Shown one piece after another: positions 28,716 to 37,257 of a stretch of DNA of 64,000 nucleotides (position 1 is the first letter of the stretch; the number at the start of each line of letters is the position of its first letter). Under the pieces are notes generated by a model. The model made no database searches, was not told the DNA's origin, and saw only the letters and a program-made list of their open reading frames with translations. The stretch is from Zoogloea sp. (GTDB taxonomy: Bacteria; Pseudomonadota; Gammaproteobacteria; Burkholderiales; Rhodocyclaceae). The position numbers were made by a program, and so were the translations under genes. The stretch is taken from positions 378,545 through 442,544 of the forward strand of contig NZ_JAKLLN010000001.1 of NCBI RefSeq assembly GCF_023150065.1, in the 5' to 3' direction.

Positions 28716-31700
28716 TCAGAGTTCGGGGGCGTGCAGGACCAGCAGGTCCTGACCGGCGGCAACGGGGCTGGCCTCGCGGCACAGGAGCTGCAGCACCTCG
28801 CCGTCGGCGGGGGCGGTCACGGTGAATTCCATCTTCATGGACTCCACCACCACCAGCGGGTCACCGGCCTTGACCATCTGGCCGGGCTCGACGAGCACCT
28901 TCCAGATGTTGCCGGGGATGTGGCTGGCCACCAGGCGGGCGCCCTCCGGCAGGTCTAGCTCGGAGTCGGCGGCGGCCGCGGCGATGTCGGCCTCGCTGAT
29001 GTACTCGGCCTGGCCGGCGGCTTTCCAGCGCTCCCGCTCGGCTTCGAAGGCGGCCTGCTGGCGGGTCTTGAAGGCGCTGATGGGAGCGGCGTTGTCGGCC
29101 AGATAGCGGCGGTAGTCGGCGAGGCGGAACTCGCCTTCCTCGATGCGCACCCGGGCGCGGCCGGCGGCAAAATCCTGGCGCAGCTGCAGCAGCTCGGCCT
29201 CGCTCACCGGCACGAAGCGCACCTGGTCGAAGAAGCGCAGCAGCCAGGGCTTGTCGAACTGCTCGGTGCCCCGGGCGCCGTGGTTCCAGCGGTTCCACAT
29301 CTGCACCGTGCGGCCGACGAACTGGTAGCCGCCGGGGCCTTCCATGCCATACACGCACATGTAGGCGCCGCCGATGCCTACGGCGTTCTCGGGTGTCCAG
29401 GTGCGGGCCGGGTTGTATTTGGTGGTGACGAGGCGGTGGCGCGGGTCCATGGGGGTGGCGACCGGGGCGCCCAGGTACACGTCGCCCAGGCCCAGCACCA
29501 GATAGCTGGCCTCGAAGACGGTGCGATAGACCTCGTCGATGGAATCCAGCCCGTTGATGCGGCGGATGAACTCGATGTTGGATGGGCACCAGGGGGCGTC
29601 CTTCCGCACCGACTGCATGTATTTCTCGATGGCGAGCTTTGTCGCCGGGTCGTCCCAGGACAGGGGCAGGTACACCGTGCGGCTGGGCACGCACATGTCG
29701 TCGATGGCGGGCAGGGCGCTTTCGGCGGCGATCAGGGCGGCGAGCAGGGCGCTGCGGTCGGTGCGGCGGGCGTCGAAGTGCAGCTGCAGGGAGCGGATGC
29801 CCGGGGTCAGGTCGAGGATGCCCGGCTGGGGGTGGGCCTTGAGCCGGTCCATCAGCGCATGCACGCGGAAGCGCAGCTCCAGGTCGAGCACCAGGGGGCC
29901 GTACTCCACCAGCAGGTAGGCGTCGCCGGCCTGGCGATAGACCACCCGGGGCCGTTCGCCGGCGGCGGGCAGCTCCGCCAGCACTGGGGTGCTGACCATC
30001 TCCGGTTCGGCGACGACCGGGGTGGCCAGGGGCGTGCGGGCCTGGCCCAGCGCCGCATCCACCTCGGCCAGCCGTCGGGCGGCGGTGGCGGCGCTCACCG
30101 GCACGAAACGCAGGGTGTCGCCGGGGCGCAGCTGGCCGAGCTTCCACAGGTCGGCCTGGATCACCACCGCCGGGCAGACGAAGCCGCCCAGGCTGGGGCC
30201 GTCCGGGCCGAGGATCACCGGCATGTCGCCGGTGAAGTCGATGGCGCCGATGGCGTAGGCGTTGTCGTGGATGTTGGAGGGGTGCAGGCCGGCCTCGCCG
30301 CCGTCGGTCCGGGCCCACTGGGGCCGGGGGCCGATCAGGCGCACGCCGGTGCGGCTGGAGTTGTAGTGGATCTCCCAGTCGGTGGCGAAGAAGCGGGCGA
30401 TGTCCGGATCGGTGAAGAAATCCGGGGCGCCGTGGGGGCCGTAGAGCACGGCCACCTCCCAGTGGTGGGCGTAGCTGGGCGGCTGGAGCGCGACGGGCGC
30501 GGGCAGGGTGGTGGTGGGCTGGATCGCCAGCACGTCGCCCAGGCGCAGGCAGCGGCCGGCGTGGCCACCGAACTGGCCCAGGGTGAAGGTGGACTTGCTG
30601 CCCAGGTAGTCGGGCACGTCGATGCCGCCGGCCACGGCCAGGTAGCTGCGGCAGCCGGCGTCCTTCACCGCGCCGACCTTCAGCACGGCGCCGGCCTTGA
30701 CGGCGTGGGCCTGCCAGAAGGCGAGGGGTTCGCCGTCCAGTGTTGCGGCGGTGGGGGCGCCGGTGAGGGCGATGACCGCGTCGCAGTTGAAGCGCAGGGT
30801 CGGGCCGGTCATGGTGCATTCCAGGCCGGCGGCGCCTTCCGGGTTGCCCACAAGGCGGTTGGCGGCGCGCAGGGCGAGCTCGTCCATGGGGCCGGAGGGA
30901 GGCACGCCCACGTCCCAGTAGCCCACCCGGCCGGGCCAGTCCTGTACCGAGGTCTGCACGCCGGCTTCGAGCACGTCGAAGGTGCTGGGGCGGTAGTCGA
31001 AGTGGCTGAGGTAGCGGGTGGTCTGGCGGCCGGCGCGGAACACCTCGCCGTCGAGGATCTGGCGCAGGTAGGCGCGGTTGGTCTCGATGCCGTACACGCG
31101 GGTGGTGTCGAGGGCGGCGATGAGCTTGTCGGTGGCGGCCTCGCGGGTGTCGGCGTGGACGATGAGCTTGGCCACCATGGGGTCGTAGTAGGGCGGCACC
31201 TCGGAGCCGGTGGTGACGGCGGTCTCGACCCGCACGCCCTCGGGAAAGCGCACCTCGGTGAGCAGCCCGGAGGAGGGCTGGAAGTTCTTGGCCGGGTCTT
31301 CGGCGTAGAGGCGCACCTGGATGGAGGCGCCCCGGGGCTGCGGCGCGGTGGCCGGCAGGGTCAGGTCGCCGGAGGCCAGCAGCACCATCCACTCCACCAG
31401 GTCGGTGCCGGTGACCTCTTCGGTGACACCGTGCTCCACCTGCAGGCGGGTATTCACTTCCAGGAAGTAGAAGGCGCCGCTGTCGGCGTCCATCACGAAC
31501 TCCACCGTGCCGGCGGAGCGGTAGGCGATGGATTCCATCAGGCGCACGGCGGTGGCAGCCAGGCTGGCGCGCTGTTCGGTTGAGAGCCCCGGCGCCGGGG
31601 TCTCCTCGATGACCTTCTGGTTGCGGCGTTGCACCGAGCAGTCGCGCTCGCCCAGGGCCAGCACCTTGCCGTGGCCGTCGCCAAAGACCTGCACCTCGAT

Positions 31701-32321
31701 GTGGCGGGCGGCGGTGACGTATTTTTCCAGGTAGATGCCGGCCTCCTTGAAGTTGGCGCGGGCCAGGCGGTCCACCGAGGCGTAGGCCTCGTCCAGCTCG
31801 GCGTCGCTGCCGATCAGGCGCATGCCGATGCCGCCGCCGCCGGCGGTGCTCTTGAGCATCACCGGGTAGCCGATGCGGGCGGCCTCGCGGCGGGCGTGGG
31901 CCACGTCGTCGAGCAGGCCGCTGCCGGGCAGCAGGGGTACCCCGGCCTTTTCGGCCAGCTCGCGGGCGGTGTGCTTGAGGCCGAAGGCCAGCATCTGGGC
32001 GCGGGTGGGGCCGATGAACGCGATGCCGGCGGCCTCGCAGGCGTCGGAGAAGTCGGGGTTCTCGGACAGGAAGCCGTAGCCCGGGTGGATGCCCTGGGCA
32101 CCAGTGGCGCGGGCGGCCTCGAGGATGGTGTCGGCCTTGAGGTAGCTCTCGGCGGCGGGGGCCGGGCCGATGCACACGGCCTCGTCGGCCAGGCTGACAT
32201 GCAGGGAGTTGGCGTCGGCCTCGGAATAGACGGCGACGGAGGCGATGCCGAGCTTCTTCAGCGTGCGGATCACCCGGCAGGCGATGGCGCCCCGGTTGGC
32301 GATGAGGACTTTGCTGAACAT
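28716..32321 (-). CDS. Guanidine carboxylase (urea carboxylase family, biotin-dependent)
   Basis: This 1201-residue biotin enzyme has a biotin carboxylase domain (about 1-450, starting [20 protein letters not shown]), KipA/AHS2-type and KipI/AHS1-type carboxyltransferase parts (about 460-1000), and a C-terminal biotinyl domain with the biotin lysine near K1163 (VVESMKMEF). By sequence alone it could be urea carboxylase. Established work shows that family members clustered with two DUF1989 proteins and guanidine-I riboswitches carboxylate guanidine instead. Both hallmarks are present here, so guanidine is the preferred substrate. Confidence 0.85.
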   Translation of the reverse strand: MFSKVLIANRGAIACRVIRTLKKLGIASVAVYSEADANSLHVSLADEAVCIGPAPAAESYLKADTILEAARATGAQGIHPGYGFLSENPDFSDACEAAGIAFIGPTRAQMLAFGLKHTARELAEKAGVPLLPGSGLLDDVAHARREAARIGYPVMLKSTAGGGGIGMRLIGSDAELDEAYASVDRLARANFKEAGIYLEKYVTAARHIEVQVFGDGHGKVLALGERDCSVQRRNQKVIEETPAPGLSTEQRASLAATAVRLMESIAYRSAGTVEFVMDADSGAFYFLEVNTRLQVEHGVTEEVTGTDLVEWMVLLASGDLTLPATAPQPRGASIQVRLYAEDPAKNFQPSSGLLTEVRFPEGVRVETAVTTGSEVPPYYDPMVAKLIVHADTREAATDKLIAALDTTRVYGIETNRAYLRQILDGEVFRAGRQTTRYLSHFDYRPSTFDVLEAGVQTSVQDWPGRVGYWDVGVPPSGPMDELALRAANRLVGNPEGAAGLECTMTGPTLRFNCDAVIALTGAPTAATLDGEPLAFWQAHAVKAGAVLKVGAVKDAGCRSYLAVAGGIDVPDYLGSKSTFTLGQFGGHAGRCLRLGDVLAIQPTTTLPAPVALQPPSYAHHWEVAVLYGPHGAPDFFTDPDIARFFATDWEIHYNSSRTGVRLIGPRPQWARTDGGEAGLHPSNIHDNAYAIGAIDFTGDMPVILGPDGPSLGGFVCPAVVIQADLWKLGQLRPGDTLRFVPVSAATAARRLAEVDAALGQARTPLATPVVAEPEMVSTPVLAELPAAGERPRVVYRQAGDAYLLVEYGPLVLDLELRFRVHALMDRLKAHPQPGILDLTPGIRSLQLHFDARRTDRSALLAALIAAESALPAIDDMCVPSRTVYLPLSWDDPATKLAIEKYMQSVRKDAPWCPSNIEFIRRINGLDSIDEVYRTVFEASYLVLGLGDVYLGAPVATPMDPRHRLVTTKYNPARTWTPENAVGIGGAYMCVYGMEGPGGYQFVGRTVQMWNRWNHGARGTEQFDKPWLLRFFDQVRFVPVSEAELLQLRQDFAAGRARVRIEEGEFRLADYRRYLADNAAPISAFKTRQQAAFEAERERWKAAGQAEYISEADIAAAAADSELDLPEGARLVASHIPGNIWKVLVEPGQMVKAGDPLVVVESMKMEFTVTAPADGEVLQLLCREASPVAAGQDLLVLHAPEL

Positions 32322-32424
32322 GGTGGTGTCTCGCGAAAAGGGCGGCGGGTCGTCCCGCCGGGTCTTTCCTGTCCGCCCGGGTCGTCCCGGGGGCCGGCGC
32401 GTGCCGGAAGCGTGCGGTGTTGGA

Positions 32425-33078
32425 TCAGCCCCAGATGAGGAACTGCACCGGTGTCGGGTTGTAGGCGTTGCAGGGGTTGTTGAGTTGCGGGCAGTTGGAG
32501 ACCAGCACCCACAGGTCCATCTCGGCGCGTAGCTCCACGTACTTGCCGGGGCCTGAGACGCCGTCGTCGAACTTGAGGCCGCCCTCGCCGGTGACCGGCA
32601 CGTTCATGAAGAAATTGACGTTGGGTACCAGGTCGGCGGTGGTGAGGCCCGAGTCCGAGTGCTGGATGGCCAGCAGGTAGTTGTCGCGGCAGCTGTGCAT
32701 GTACTTCTTGTGCAGGGCGTAGCGCACGGTGTTGCTCTCGGCGGCGCAGGCGCCGCCCAGGGTGTCGTGGCGGCCGCAGGTGTCGGCGACGAGGGTGAGC
32801 ATGGGCCGGCCTTCGCTGCTCATCAGCACCGAGCCGGTGGTGAGGTAGATGCCGCCCTGGTGCAGCAGGGTGTCGGTGACGCTGTAGTGCTCGGCGGTGT
32901 CGTGGCGGTTGTAGAAGATCACGTCGGCGGCCTGGTTGCCTTCCAGGTCGACGATGCGCAGGGTCTGGCCCTGCTTCACTTCGTGCAGCCAGGGTTCGCC
33001 GGCGGGGAGCACCACGTTGGTGAGGGCCTGGGCCGGGTCGAGGGCGCTTTCCTGGATGCGGATGGCGGTGGCGGTCAT
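32425..33078 (-). CDS. DUF1989 protein, carboxyguanidine deiminase subunit (urea carboxylase-associated protein 2)
   Basis: This 217-residue DUF1989 protein is one of two adjacent paralogous subunits. In guanidine-degrading clusters the pair forms carboxyguanidine deiminase (CgdAB), converting carboxyguanidine to allophanate plus ammonia. Conserved blocks include [24 protein letters not shown] and [11 protein letters not shown], with cysteine and histidines that could bind metal. The ATG at 33078 has GAGGAGAC upstream; the open frame continues into the partner gene but that part is not homologous. Which of the two is CgdA was not decided. Confidence 0.85.
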   Translation of the reverse strand: MTATAIRIQESALDPAQALTNVVLPAGEPWLHEVKQGQTLRIVDLEGNQAADVIFYNRHDTAEHYSVTDTLLHQGGIYLTTGSVLMSSEGRPMLTLVADTCGRHDTLGGACAAESNTVRYALHKKYMHSCRDNYLLAIQHSDSGLTTADLVPNVNFFMNVPVTGEGGLKFDDGVSGPGKYVELRAEMDLWVLVSNCPQLNNPCNAYNPTPVQFLIWG

Positions 33079-33088
33079 GGCGGTCTCC

Positions 33089-33886
33089 TCAGGCAAGGTA
33101 CTGGAGGTCGGTGTTGTGCAGGGCACGGGCGCACTCCGGGCGGAAGTGGCGGCAGAAGTCGTCCGCGGGCGCCGGGCCCGAGCGCCAGGCGACGACGCCC
33201 ACGGCGGCCGGGGCGTAGTCGGGGCGTGGATCAAGCGGGTGGGGCGCCGTGGACATGGCGACGATCACGTCCATGTCGAGGCGCAGCTCCACCCGGCTGC
33301 CGGCGGGGGCGTGGTTGGGCTGATAGCGGAAGCGGCCTTCCTCGTCCACGCTGACCTTGCTGAAGAAGTTCACCGGCGCCACCAGGTCGCGGCGGCTCAG
33401 GCCGTGCTTGCCGATCTCGATGAGCAGCCCGTCGCGGCCCGACCGGTACATGCCGTTGCGGTACTGCTGGTAGGGGTGCTCGCCGTATTTCTCGCGCAGG
33501 CGGGGGCCGTCCAGCAACAGGCCCAGGGGGTCGTGCCAGCCCAGGCTGTCGTGGGTGACTGAGGCCATGGCGCAACCCATGTCGCTCATCAGCACATGGC
33601 CGCGGCGGTAGTGGGCAGTGTGCTGGGCCTTCAGGGAGTCGGGCATGTTGTAGCGCTCCAGCGGATTGCGGGCGTTGTAGAGCACCAGCGACAGGTTGGC
33701 GCCGCCGCCCTGGGTGACCAGGCGCAGGGTGGTGCCCCGGGGCAGCCGCCAGGACCAGTGGCAGCCGCCGGGGATCACGTCGGAGAAGAGGATCTGCTCT
33801 TCGGGCAGGTCGGCCGCCAGCTGCTGCCAGCGGGTGTCCACGTCCACGTCTTCGGTGGGGGTGAGGAGGGGGTTCATGGTGCTCAT
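33089..33886 (-). CDS. DUF1989 protein, carboxyguanidine deiminase subunit (urea carboxylase-associated protein 1)
   Basis: This 265-residue DUF1989 protein is the partner of the preceding gene, which starts 11 bases after its stop. Conserved regions include VIPGGCHWSWRLPRGTTLRLV, NLSLVLYNARNPLERYNMPD and APVNFFSKVSV. Its ATG overlaps the stop of the ABC ATPase gene (ATGA), showing that transporter and enzyme genes are one operon. The role as a deiminase subunit is taken from known guanidine clusters. Confidence 0.85.
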   Translation of the reverse strand: MSTMNPLLTPTEDVDVDTRWQQLAADLPEEQILFSDVIPGGCHWSWRLPRGTTLRLVTQGGGANLSLVLYNARNPLERYNMPDSLKAQHTAHYRRGHVLMSDMGCAMASVTHDSLGWHDPLGLLLDGPRLREKYGEHPYQQYRNGMYRSGRDGLLIEIGKHGLSRRDLVAPVNFFSKVSVDEEGRFRYQPNHAPAGSRVELRLDMDVIVAMSTAPHPLDPRPDYAPAAVGVVAWRSGPAPADDFCRHFRPECARALHNTDLQYLA

Positions 33887-34731
33887 TCCTGTGCGGTGGC
33901 AGCGGCGTCGGCGTTGAGCCGGGCAAGCTGCTCGAGGTCGGTCTTCATGCCGGAGGTCTCGCGGATGCGTTCCAGGATTTCGCGCTTGAGGGCGAGGAAG
34001 GCGGGCTCAAGCTTCATGTCCTGGTGGCGCTCGGCGGGCAGGGGCACGTCGTAGAGGGTGTCGATGCGGCCGGGGCGGGGGGCCATCAGCACGATGCGCT
34101 GGCCCAGGTAGATGGCCTCTTCCACGTCGTGGGTGACGAAGACGATGGTGCTGCCCTCGATACGGTGCACGTGGCGGATGAGGTCGTGCATCACTTCCCG
34201 GGTCTGGGCGTCCAGGGCGCCGAAGGGCTCATCCATCAGCAGGATGGGCGGCCGGCTCATCAGCGCCCGGGCAATGGCGACGCGCTGCTGCATGCCCCCC
34301 GACAGCTGGCTGGGGTAGGCGTGGGCCACGTGGCTGAGGCCCATCAGGCGGATCAGGGCGTCGGCGCGGCCCGAGGCCTTCTCCACGTCGGCGGAGGTCC
34401 GGTCGCGGGTGTGGGCCTTGAGCTGGCGGCAGAAGCGGATGTTGTCGAGCACCGTGAGCCAGGGGTAAAGGCTGTAGTGCTGGAACACCATGGCCCGGTC
34501 CACCCCGGGGCCGGTGATGGGCTGGCCATTGACGGTGATGTTGCCGCTGGTGAGGCTCTCCAGCCCGCCGATCATGCGCAGCAGGGTGGATTTGCCGCAG
34601 CCCGAGGCGCCCACGAAGGTGACGAACTCGTTGGGGCGGATGTCCAGGTCGGCGCTTTCGAGGGCGGTGATGGCCCGGGGGCCGTGGCCGAACACCTTGT
34701 TGGCGTCGTGGATTTCGATGCGGGCGCTCAT
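33883..34731 (-). CDS. Guanidine-cluster ABC transporter, ATP-binding protein (NitT/TauT type)
   Basis: This 282-residue ABC ATPase has Walker A GASGCGKST, Q-loop FQHYSLYPW, signature LSGGMQQRVAIARA, Walker B ILLMDEPFGALD and switch VTHDVEEAIYLG. It belongs to the nitrate/taurine subfamily commonly found with urea-carboxylase-type clusters. Its ATG overlaps the permease stop codon. The transported substrate is inferred as guanidine or a related compound from the riboswitch and enzymes. Confidence 0.9.
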   Translation of the reverse strand: MSARIEIHDANKVFGHGPRAITALESADLDIRPNEFVTFVGASGCGKSTLLRMIGGLESLTSGNITVNGQPITGPGVDRAMVFQHYSLYPWLTVLDNIRFCRQLKAHTRDRTSADVEKASGRADALIRLMGLSHVAHAYPSQLSGGMQQRVAIARALMSRPPILLMDEPFGALDAQTREVMHDLIRHVHRIEGSTIVFVTHDVEEAIYLGQRIVLMAPRPGRIDTLYDVPLPAERHQDMKLEPAFLALKREILERIRETSGMKTDLEQLARLNADAAATAQE

Positions 34732-35549
34732 CAGTGTCTCCCGGCCAGGTAGGGGAAGGCCTTGCGGTGCACCAGGCGGAAGCCCTGGTCGATGACCAGC
34801 CCGATCAGGCCGATCATCAGAATGCCGGCGAAGATCTTGTCGGTCTGCAGGAAGCGCTGGGCCTTGAGCACGGCGTAGCCCAGCCCCGAGTTGGCGGCCA
34901 CCAGTTCGGCCACCACCAGGTAGGTCCAGGCCCAGCCCATGGTCACGCGCAGGGTGTCCAGCAGCGCCGGCTTGGCCGAGGGCACGATGACCTTCTCGAT
35001 GATCTCGCCCCGGGTGGCGCCCATGGTCTGGGCCGCCTCGATCTGCGCCAGGGGCACCCGGCGCACGTCCTCGGCCACCATCAGCACCATCTGGAAGAAG
35101 GTGCCGATGAAGATGATGGCCACCTTGGAACCTTCCTCGATGCCCACCCACAGCATGACCAGTGGAATGAAGGCCACCGCCGGCATGTAGCGGATGAAGT
35201 CGGTGAGGGGTTCCAGCAGGGCCTGCACCGAGCGGTAGCTGCCGATGAACAGGCCCAGGGGCAGGGCGATCACCGCCGACAGGGCCCAGCCGGCCACCAC
35301 CCGCCAGGTGCTGATGGCCACGTCGCCGGCCAGCCCGTCCTCCACGGCCCAGGTCCACATGCGTGACAGCACGTCGGCCGGGCCGGGCAGGAAGACCTTG
35401 TCGACGCCGTCCAGGCTGCTCGCCACGCCCCAGCCGAGCAGGGGCGCGACCAGCCCCAGCAGGGCCAGCACCCAGTAGTGGCGTGGGTCGATGGCGGCGC
35501 GGATCTGCCACAGGGGGCTCACGCCACCTGTGCTCTTGCTTGCGCTCAT
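34731..35549 (-). CDS. Guanidine-cluster ABC transporter permease
   Basis: This 272-residue inner-membrane permease of the NitT/TauT family has about six membrane segments and the EAA-type loop EAAQTMGATRGEIIEKVIVPSAKPA split around residues 170-195. It overlaps the ATPase start codon and lies 7 bases after the binding protein gene, so the three transporter genes are translated together. Confidence 0.88.
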   Translation of the reverse strand: MSASKSTGGVSPLWQIRAAIDPRHYWVLALLGLVAPLLGWGVASSLDGVDKVFLPGPADVLSRMWTWAVEDGLAGDVAISTWRVVAGWALSAVIALPLGLFIGSYRSVQALLEPLTDFIRYMPAVAFIPLVMLWVGIEEGSKVAIIFIGTFFQMVLMVAEDVRRVPLAQIEAAQTMGATRGEIIEKVIVPSAKPALLDTLRVTMGWAWTYLVVAELVAANSGLGYAVLKAQRFLQTDKIFAGILMIGLIGLVIDQGFRLVHRKAFPYLAGRH

Positions 35550-35556
35550 GGCTGCC

Positions 35557-36627
35557 TCACTTGCCCAGGGCTTCGGCCAGCAGGGAGACGTCGATGCCCT
35601 TGGCGGCGTCGGGCTTGCCGTCGATCAGTTTCTTGTCGAGCAGGAAGCCGGCGATGGTGGGGGCCACGGCCTGCAGGGACTTGGGGTCGGCGGGGTTGAG
35701 GGCGGCCTGGTTGGCGGCGGCATCGAAGAAGCGCGTGCCGGGCAGGAAGACCTTGTATTCCTCCGGCTTCATGCCCACCACCTTGGCCATGATCTTCGCG
35801 GCCTCATCCGGGTTGTCGCGGATGAACTTCTCGGTGTCGAACCAGGCCCGGATCATCCCGACCAGATCCTTGCGCTTGCTCTTGATGGCCTTGTCCTGGG
35901 CTACGAGCAGATCGGGGATCAGGCCCGGCATGTCCTTGGAGGTGAACAGGGCTTTGCCCTTGCCGCTCTTCTCGATCTGCGCCACCCAAGGGTTCCACAC
36001 CACGGCGGCATCCACACGGCCGGACATGAAGGCCGCAGCGGCGTCGCCGGCGGAGAGGTTCACCACCTTCACGTCCTTCTGGCTCAGGCCGTTCTTGGCC
36101 AGGGCCGTGGCCAGCACGAAGTGGGAGATGCTGAACTCCTCAAGGGCGATGCGCTTGCCCTTTAGGTCGGCGAAGCCCTTGATCGTGCCGCTGACCATGA
36201 GTGCGTCGTTGCCCGCCGAGTTGTCATTGACCAGCACGGCCTTGAGGGGCAGGCCCTTGGCCAGGGGGCCCATGGTGTCGGACCAGGTCTGGGCGTTGGC
36301 GTCGAGCTGGCCGGAGGACAGGGCGGAGATCGAGTCCGTGTAGTTGGCGAACCACACCAGTTTGACGTCGGCCTTGTGCTTCTTGAAGAAGCCCTTCTGT
36401 TCGGCCACATACCAGGCCACCCAGCCCGGCCAGTCGGAGACGCCGACCTTCACTTCGGCCAGGGCTGGTGCGCTGGCGCCGATCAGTGCCAGGCCGAGCC
36501 CGAGGGCACCCAGGCCCTTGCGGCAGCAGGAGAGGGCGGCGCCAAAGGGGCTGCCGGGTTGTGCTACGCGGGTGAGATTGCCGAGGAGGTGGGGACGGCG
36601 GGCAGGACGGCTTTCAGGGTGGTGCAT
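35557..36627 (-). CDS. Guanidine-cluster ABC transporter substrate-binding protein
   Basis: This 356-residue periplasmic binding protein of the NitT/TauT type begins its mature part near EVKVGVSDWPGWVAWYVAEQ. A hydrophobic signal segment ends near residue 57 (ASAPALA). The n-region is unusually long, so a later start is possible, but the ATG at 36627 has AAGGGAG seven bases upstream. It is the first gene after the riboswitch leader. The proteins of this subfamily are often labelled putative urea-binding; guanidine fits the context better. Confidence 0.87.
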   Translation of the reverse strand: MHHPESRPARRPHLLGNLTRVAQPGSPFGAALSCCRKGLGALGLGLALIGASAPALAEVKVGVSDWPGWVAWYVAEQKGFFKKHKADVKLVWFANYTDSISALSSGQLDANAQTWSDTMGPLAKGLPLKAVLVNDNSAGNDALMVSGTIKGFADLKGKRIALEEFSISHFVLATALAKNGLSQKDVKVVNLSAGDAAAAFMSGRVDAAVVWNPWVAQIEKSGKGKALFTSKDMPGLIPDLLVAQDKAIKSKRKDLVGMIRAWFDTEKFIRDNPDEAAKIMAKVVGMKPEEYKVFLPGTRFFDAAANQAALNPADPKSLQAVAPTIAGFLLDKKLIDGKPDAAKGIDVSLLAEALGK

Positions 36628-36685
36628 GACGGGGCTCCCTTGCGAGTCGGATAAATGGGCGAGAGGGCGCTTCATTCAAAGCGAA

Positions 36686-36821
36686 CCTCCCGGGCTTTTA
36701 TCCCTCCGTGGAGCCAGTCATGCCGATGATCCTCAACCGGCACTTCATGGCCGGCAGCTCTCGGACCAGACATCCCCGCAACGTGAATCACCTTGCACCG
36801 AGGACCGGAACCCTAGCCACC
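36686..36821 (-). ncRNA. Guanidine-I (ykkC) riboswitch
   Basis: Read on the minus strand, the leader holds all conserved blocks of the guanidine-I aptamer in order: CTAGGGTTCCGG (36816-36805), CTGGTCCGAGAG (36769-36758), and ACGGAGGGATAAAAGCCC followed by GGGAGG (36709-36686). Between the last two is a pairing arm CCGGC/GCCGG. It lies about 60 bases upstream of the binding-protein gene start. Guanidine binding to this class switches expression on. I saw no strong terminator after it, so control may be translational or use a weaker hairpin. Confidence 0.95.
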
Positions 36822-36875
36822 CTTCGAAGAAGCGAACGCGAAAAATCTCGATACGCCCCTCTCGAGGGAGTGTTT

Positions 36876-36892
36876 AGCACGTGGTGTGCCAG
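36876..36892 (-). promoter_or_regulatory. Sigma-54 promoter of the guanidine operon
   Basis: On the minus strand CTGGCACACCACGTGCT carries TGGCAC and TGC with GG and GC 10 bases apart, a near-consensus -24/-12 promoter. Its predicted start (about 36865) lies just upstream of the riboswitch. Two NtrC-like sites sit about 125 and 155 bases upstream of that start. Confidence 0.72.
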
Positions 36893-36981
36893 CAGCGCCG
36901 AGGGCCAGACTATTGTTTTTTGAAACAGAGGCTTGGCCGCAGAAAGGGCTTTTCAGGGCAGCGCAGGGGCAAGCGGGCAGA

Positions 36982-36998
36982 GGCACGCGAGCGGTGCA
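36982..36998. promoter_or_regulatory. NtrC-like binding site 1
   Basis: On the minus strand TGCACC-GCTCG-CGTGCC matches the NtrC consensus TGCACC-N5-GGTGCA at 10 of 12 arm positions. It is centred about 125 bases upstream of the predicted sigma-54 start. Confidence 0.6.
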
Positions 36999-37012
36999 TG
37001 CCCTGGGGATGC

Positions 37013-37029
37013 TGCATTGGAACGGTGCA
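37013..37029. promoter_or_regulatory. NtrC-like binding site 2
   Basis: On the minus strand TGCACC-GTTCC-AATGCA matches the NtrC consensus with two changed bases. It is 31 bases (three helical turns) from site 1, as expected for cooperating NtrC dimers. Confidence 0.6.
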
Positions 37030-37157
37030 TGAGCGGGCAGTCCGGCTTGCCTGTCCCTGGCTGGATCATCGGACGGGTGAGGCGATGAGAGCATCCGGGA
37101 TGCCCCGACGGCGGCGGGAGGGCCCGCAGGGCGAATGGTAGGCGCGACCGTAGGGGC

Positions 37158-37253
37158 GACTTGTAGGGGCGACTTCAGTCGCCCACCCACGCGCCGATCA
37201 CCGGCATGCCTTCGATCGAAGTCCGCGGGCGACTGAAGTCGCCCCTACAAGTC
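37158..37253. repeat. REP-like palindromic repeat, copy 2
   Basis: This is the inverted counterpart of the repeat at 23176-23266. It shares the palindromic unit GGGCGACTGAAGTCGCCC, the flanking CCTACAAGTC and the internal CGGTGATCGGCGCG (in reverse complement). A partial extra unit TAGGGGCGACTTG precedes it at 37151. It lies just past the stop of the DUF3482 gene. Confidence 0.8.
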
Positions 37254-37257
37254 TGCC

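Larger units (their letters stand above)
36628..37257 (-). promoter_or_regulatory. Leader and promoter region of the guanidine operon
   Basis: This 630-base stretch has no credible gene. From the operon outward it holds the riboswitch (36686-36821), a sigma-54 promoter (36876-36892), two NtrC-like sites (36982-36998 and 37013-37029), about 120 bases with no recognised signal, and a REP-like repeat (37158-37253). Confidence 0.75.

Noticed and set aside
29280-31583. A 767-codon plus-strand open frame inside the carboxylase gene
   Set aside because: It is antisense to the biotin carboxylase, is compositionally biased and has no ribosome-binding site.
28716-32321. Annotation as plain urea carboxylase
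   Set aside because: The adjacent guanidine-I riboswitch and paired DUF1989 genes favour guanidine. The sequence of the enzyme alone does not decide it, so the family name is kept as an alternative.
36846-36865. AAATCTCGA followed by CTCGAG upstream of the guanidine riboswitch, similar to the aromatic operator
   Set aside because: The cores are 14 rather than 19 bases apart and no dyad forms. It is treated as chance or, at best, a half-site.
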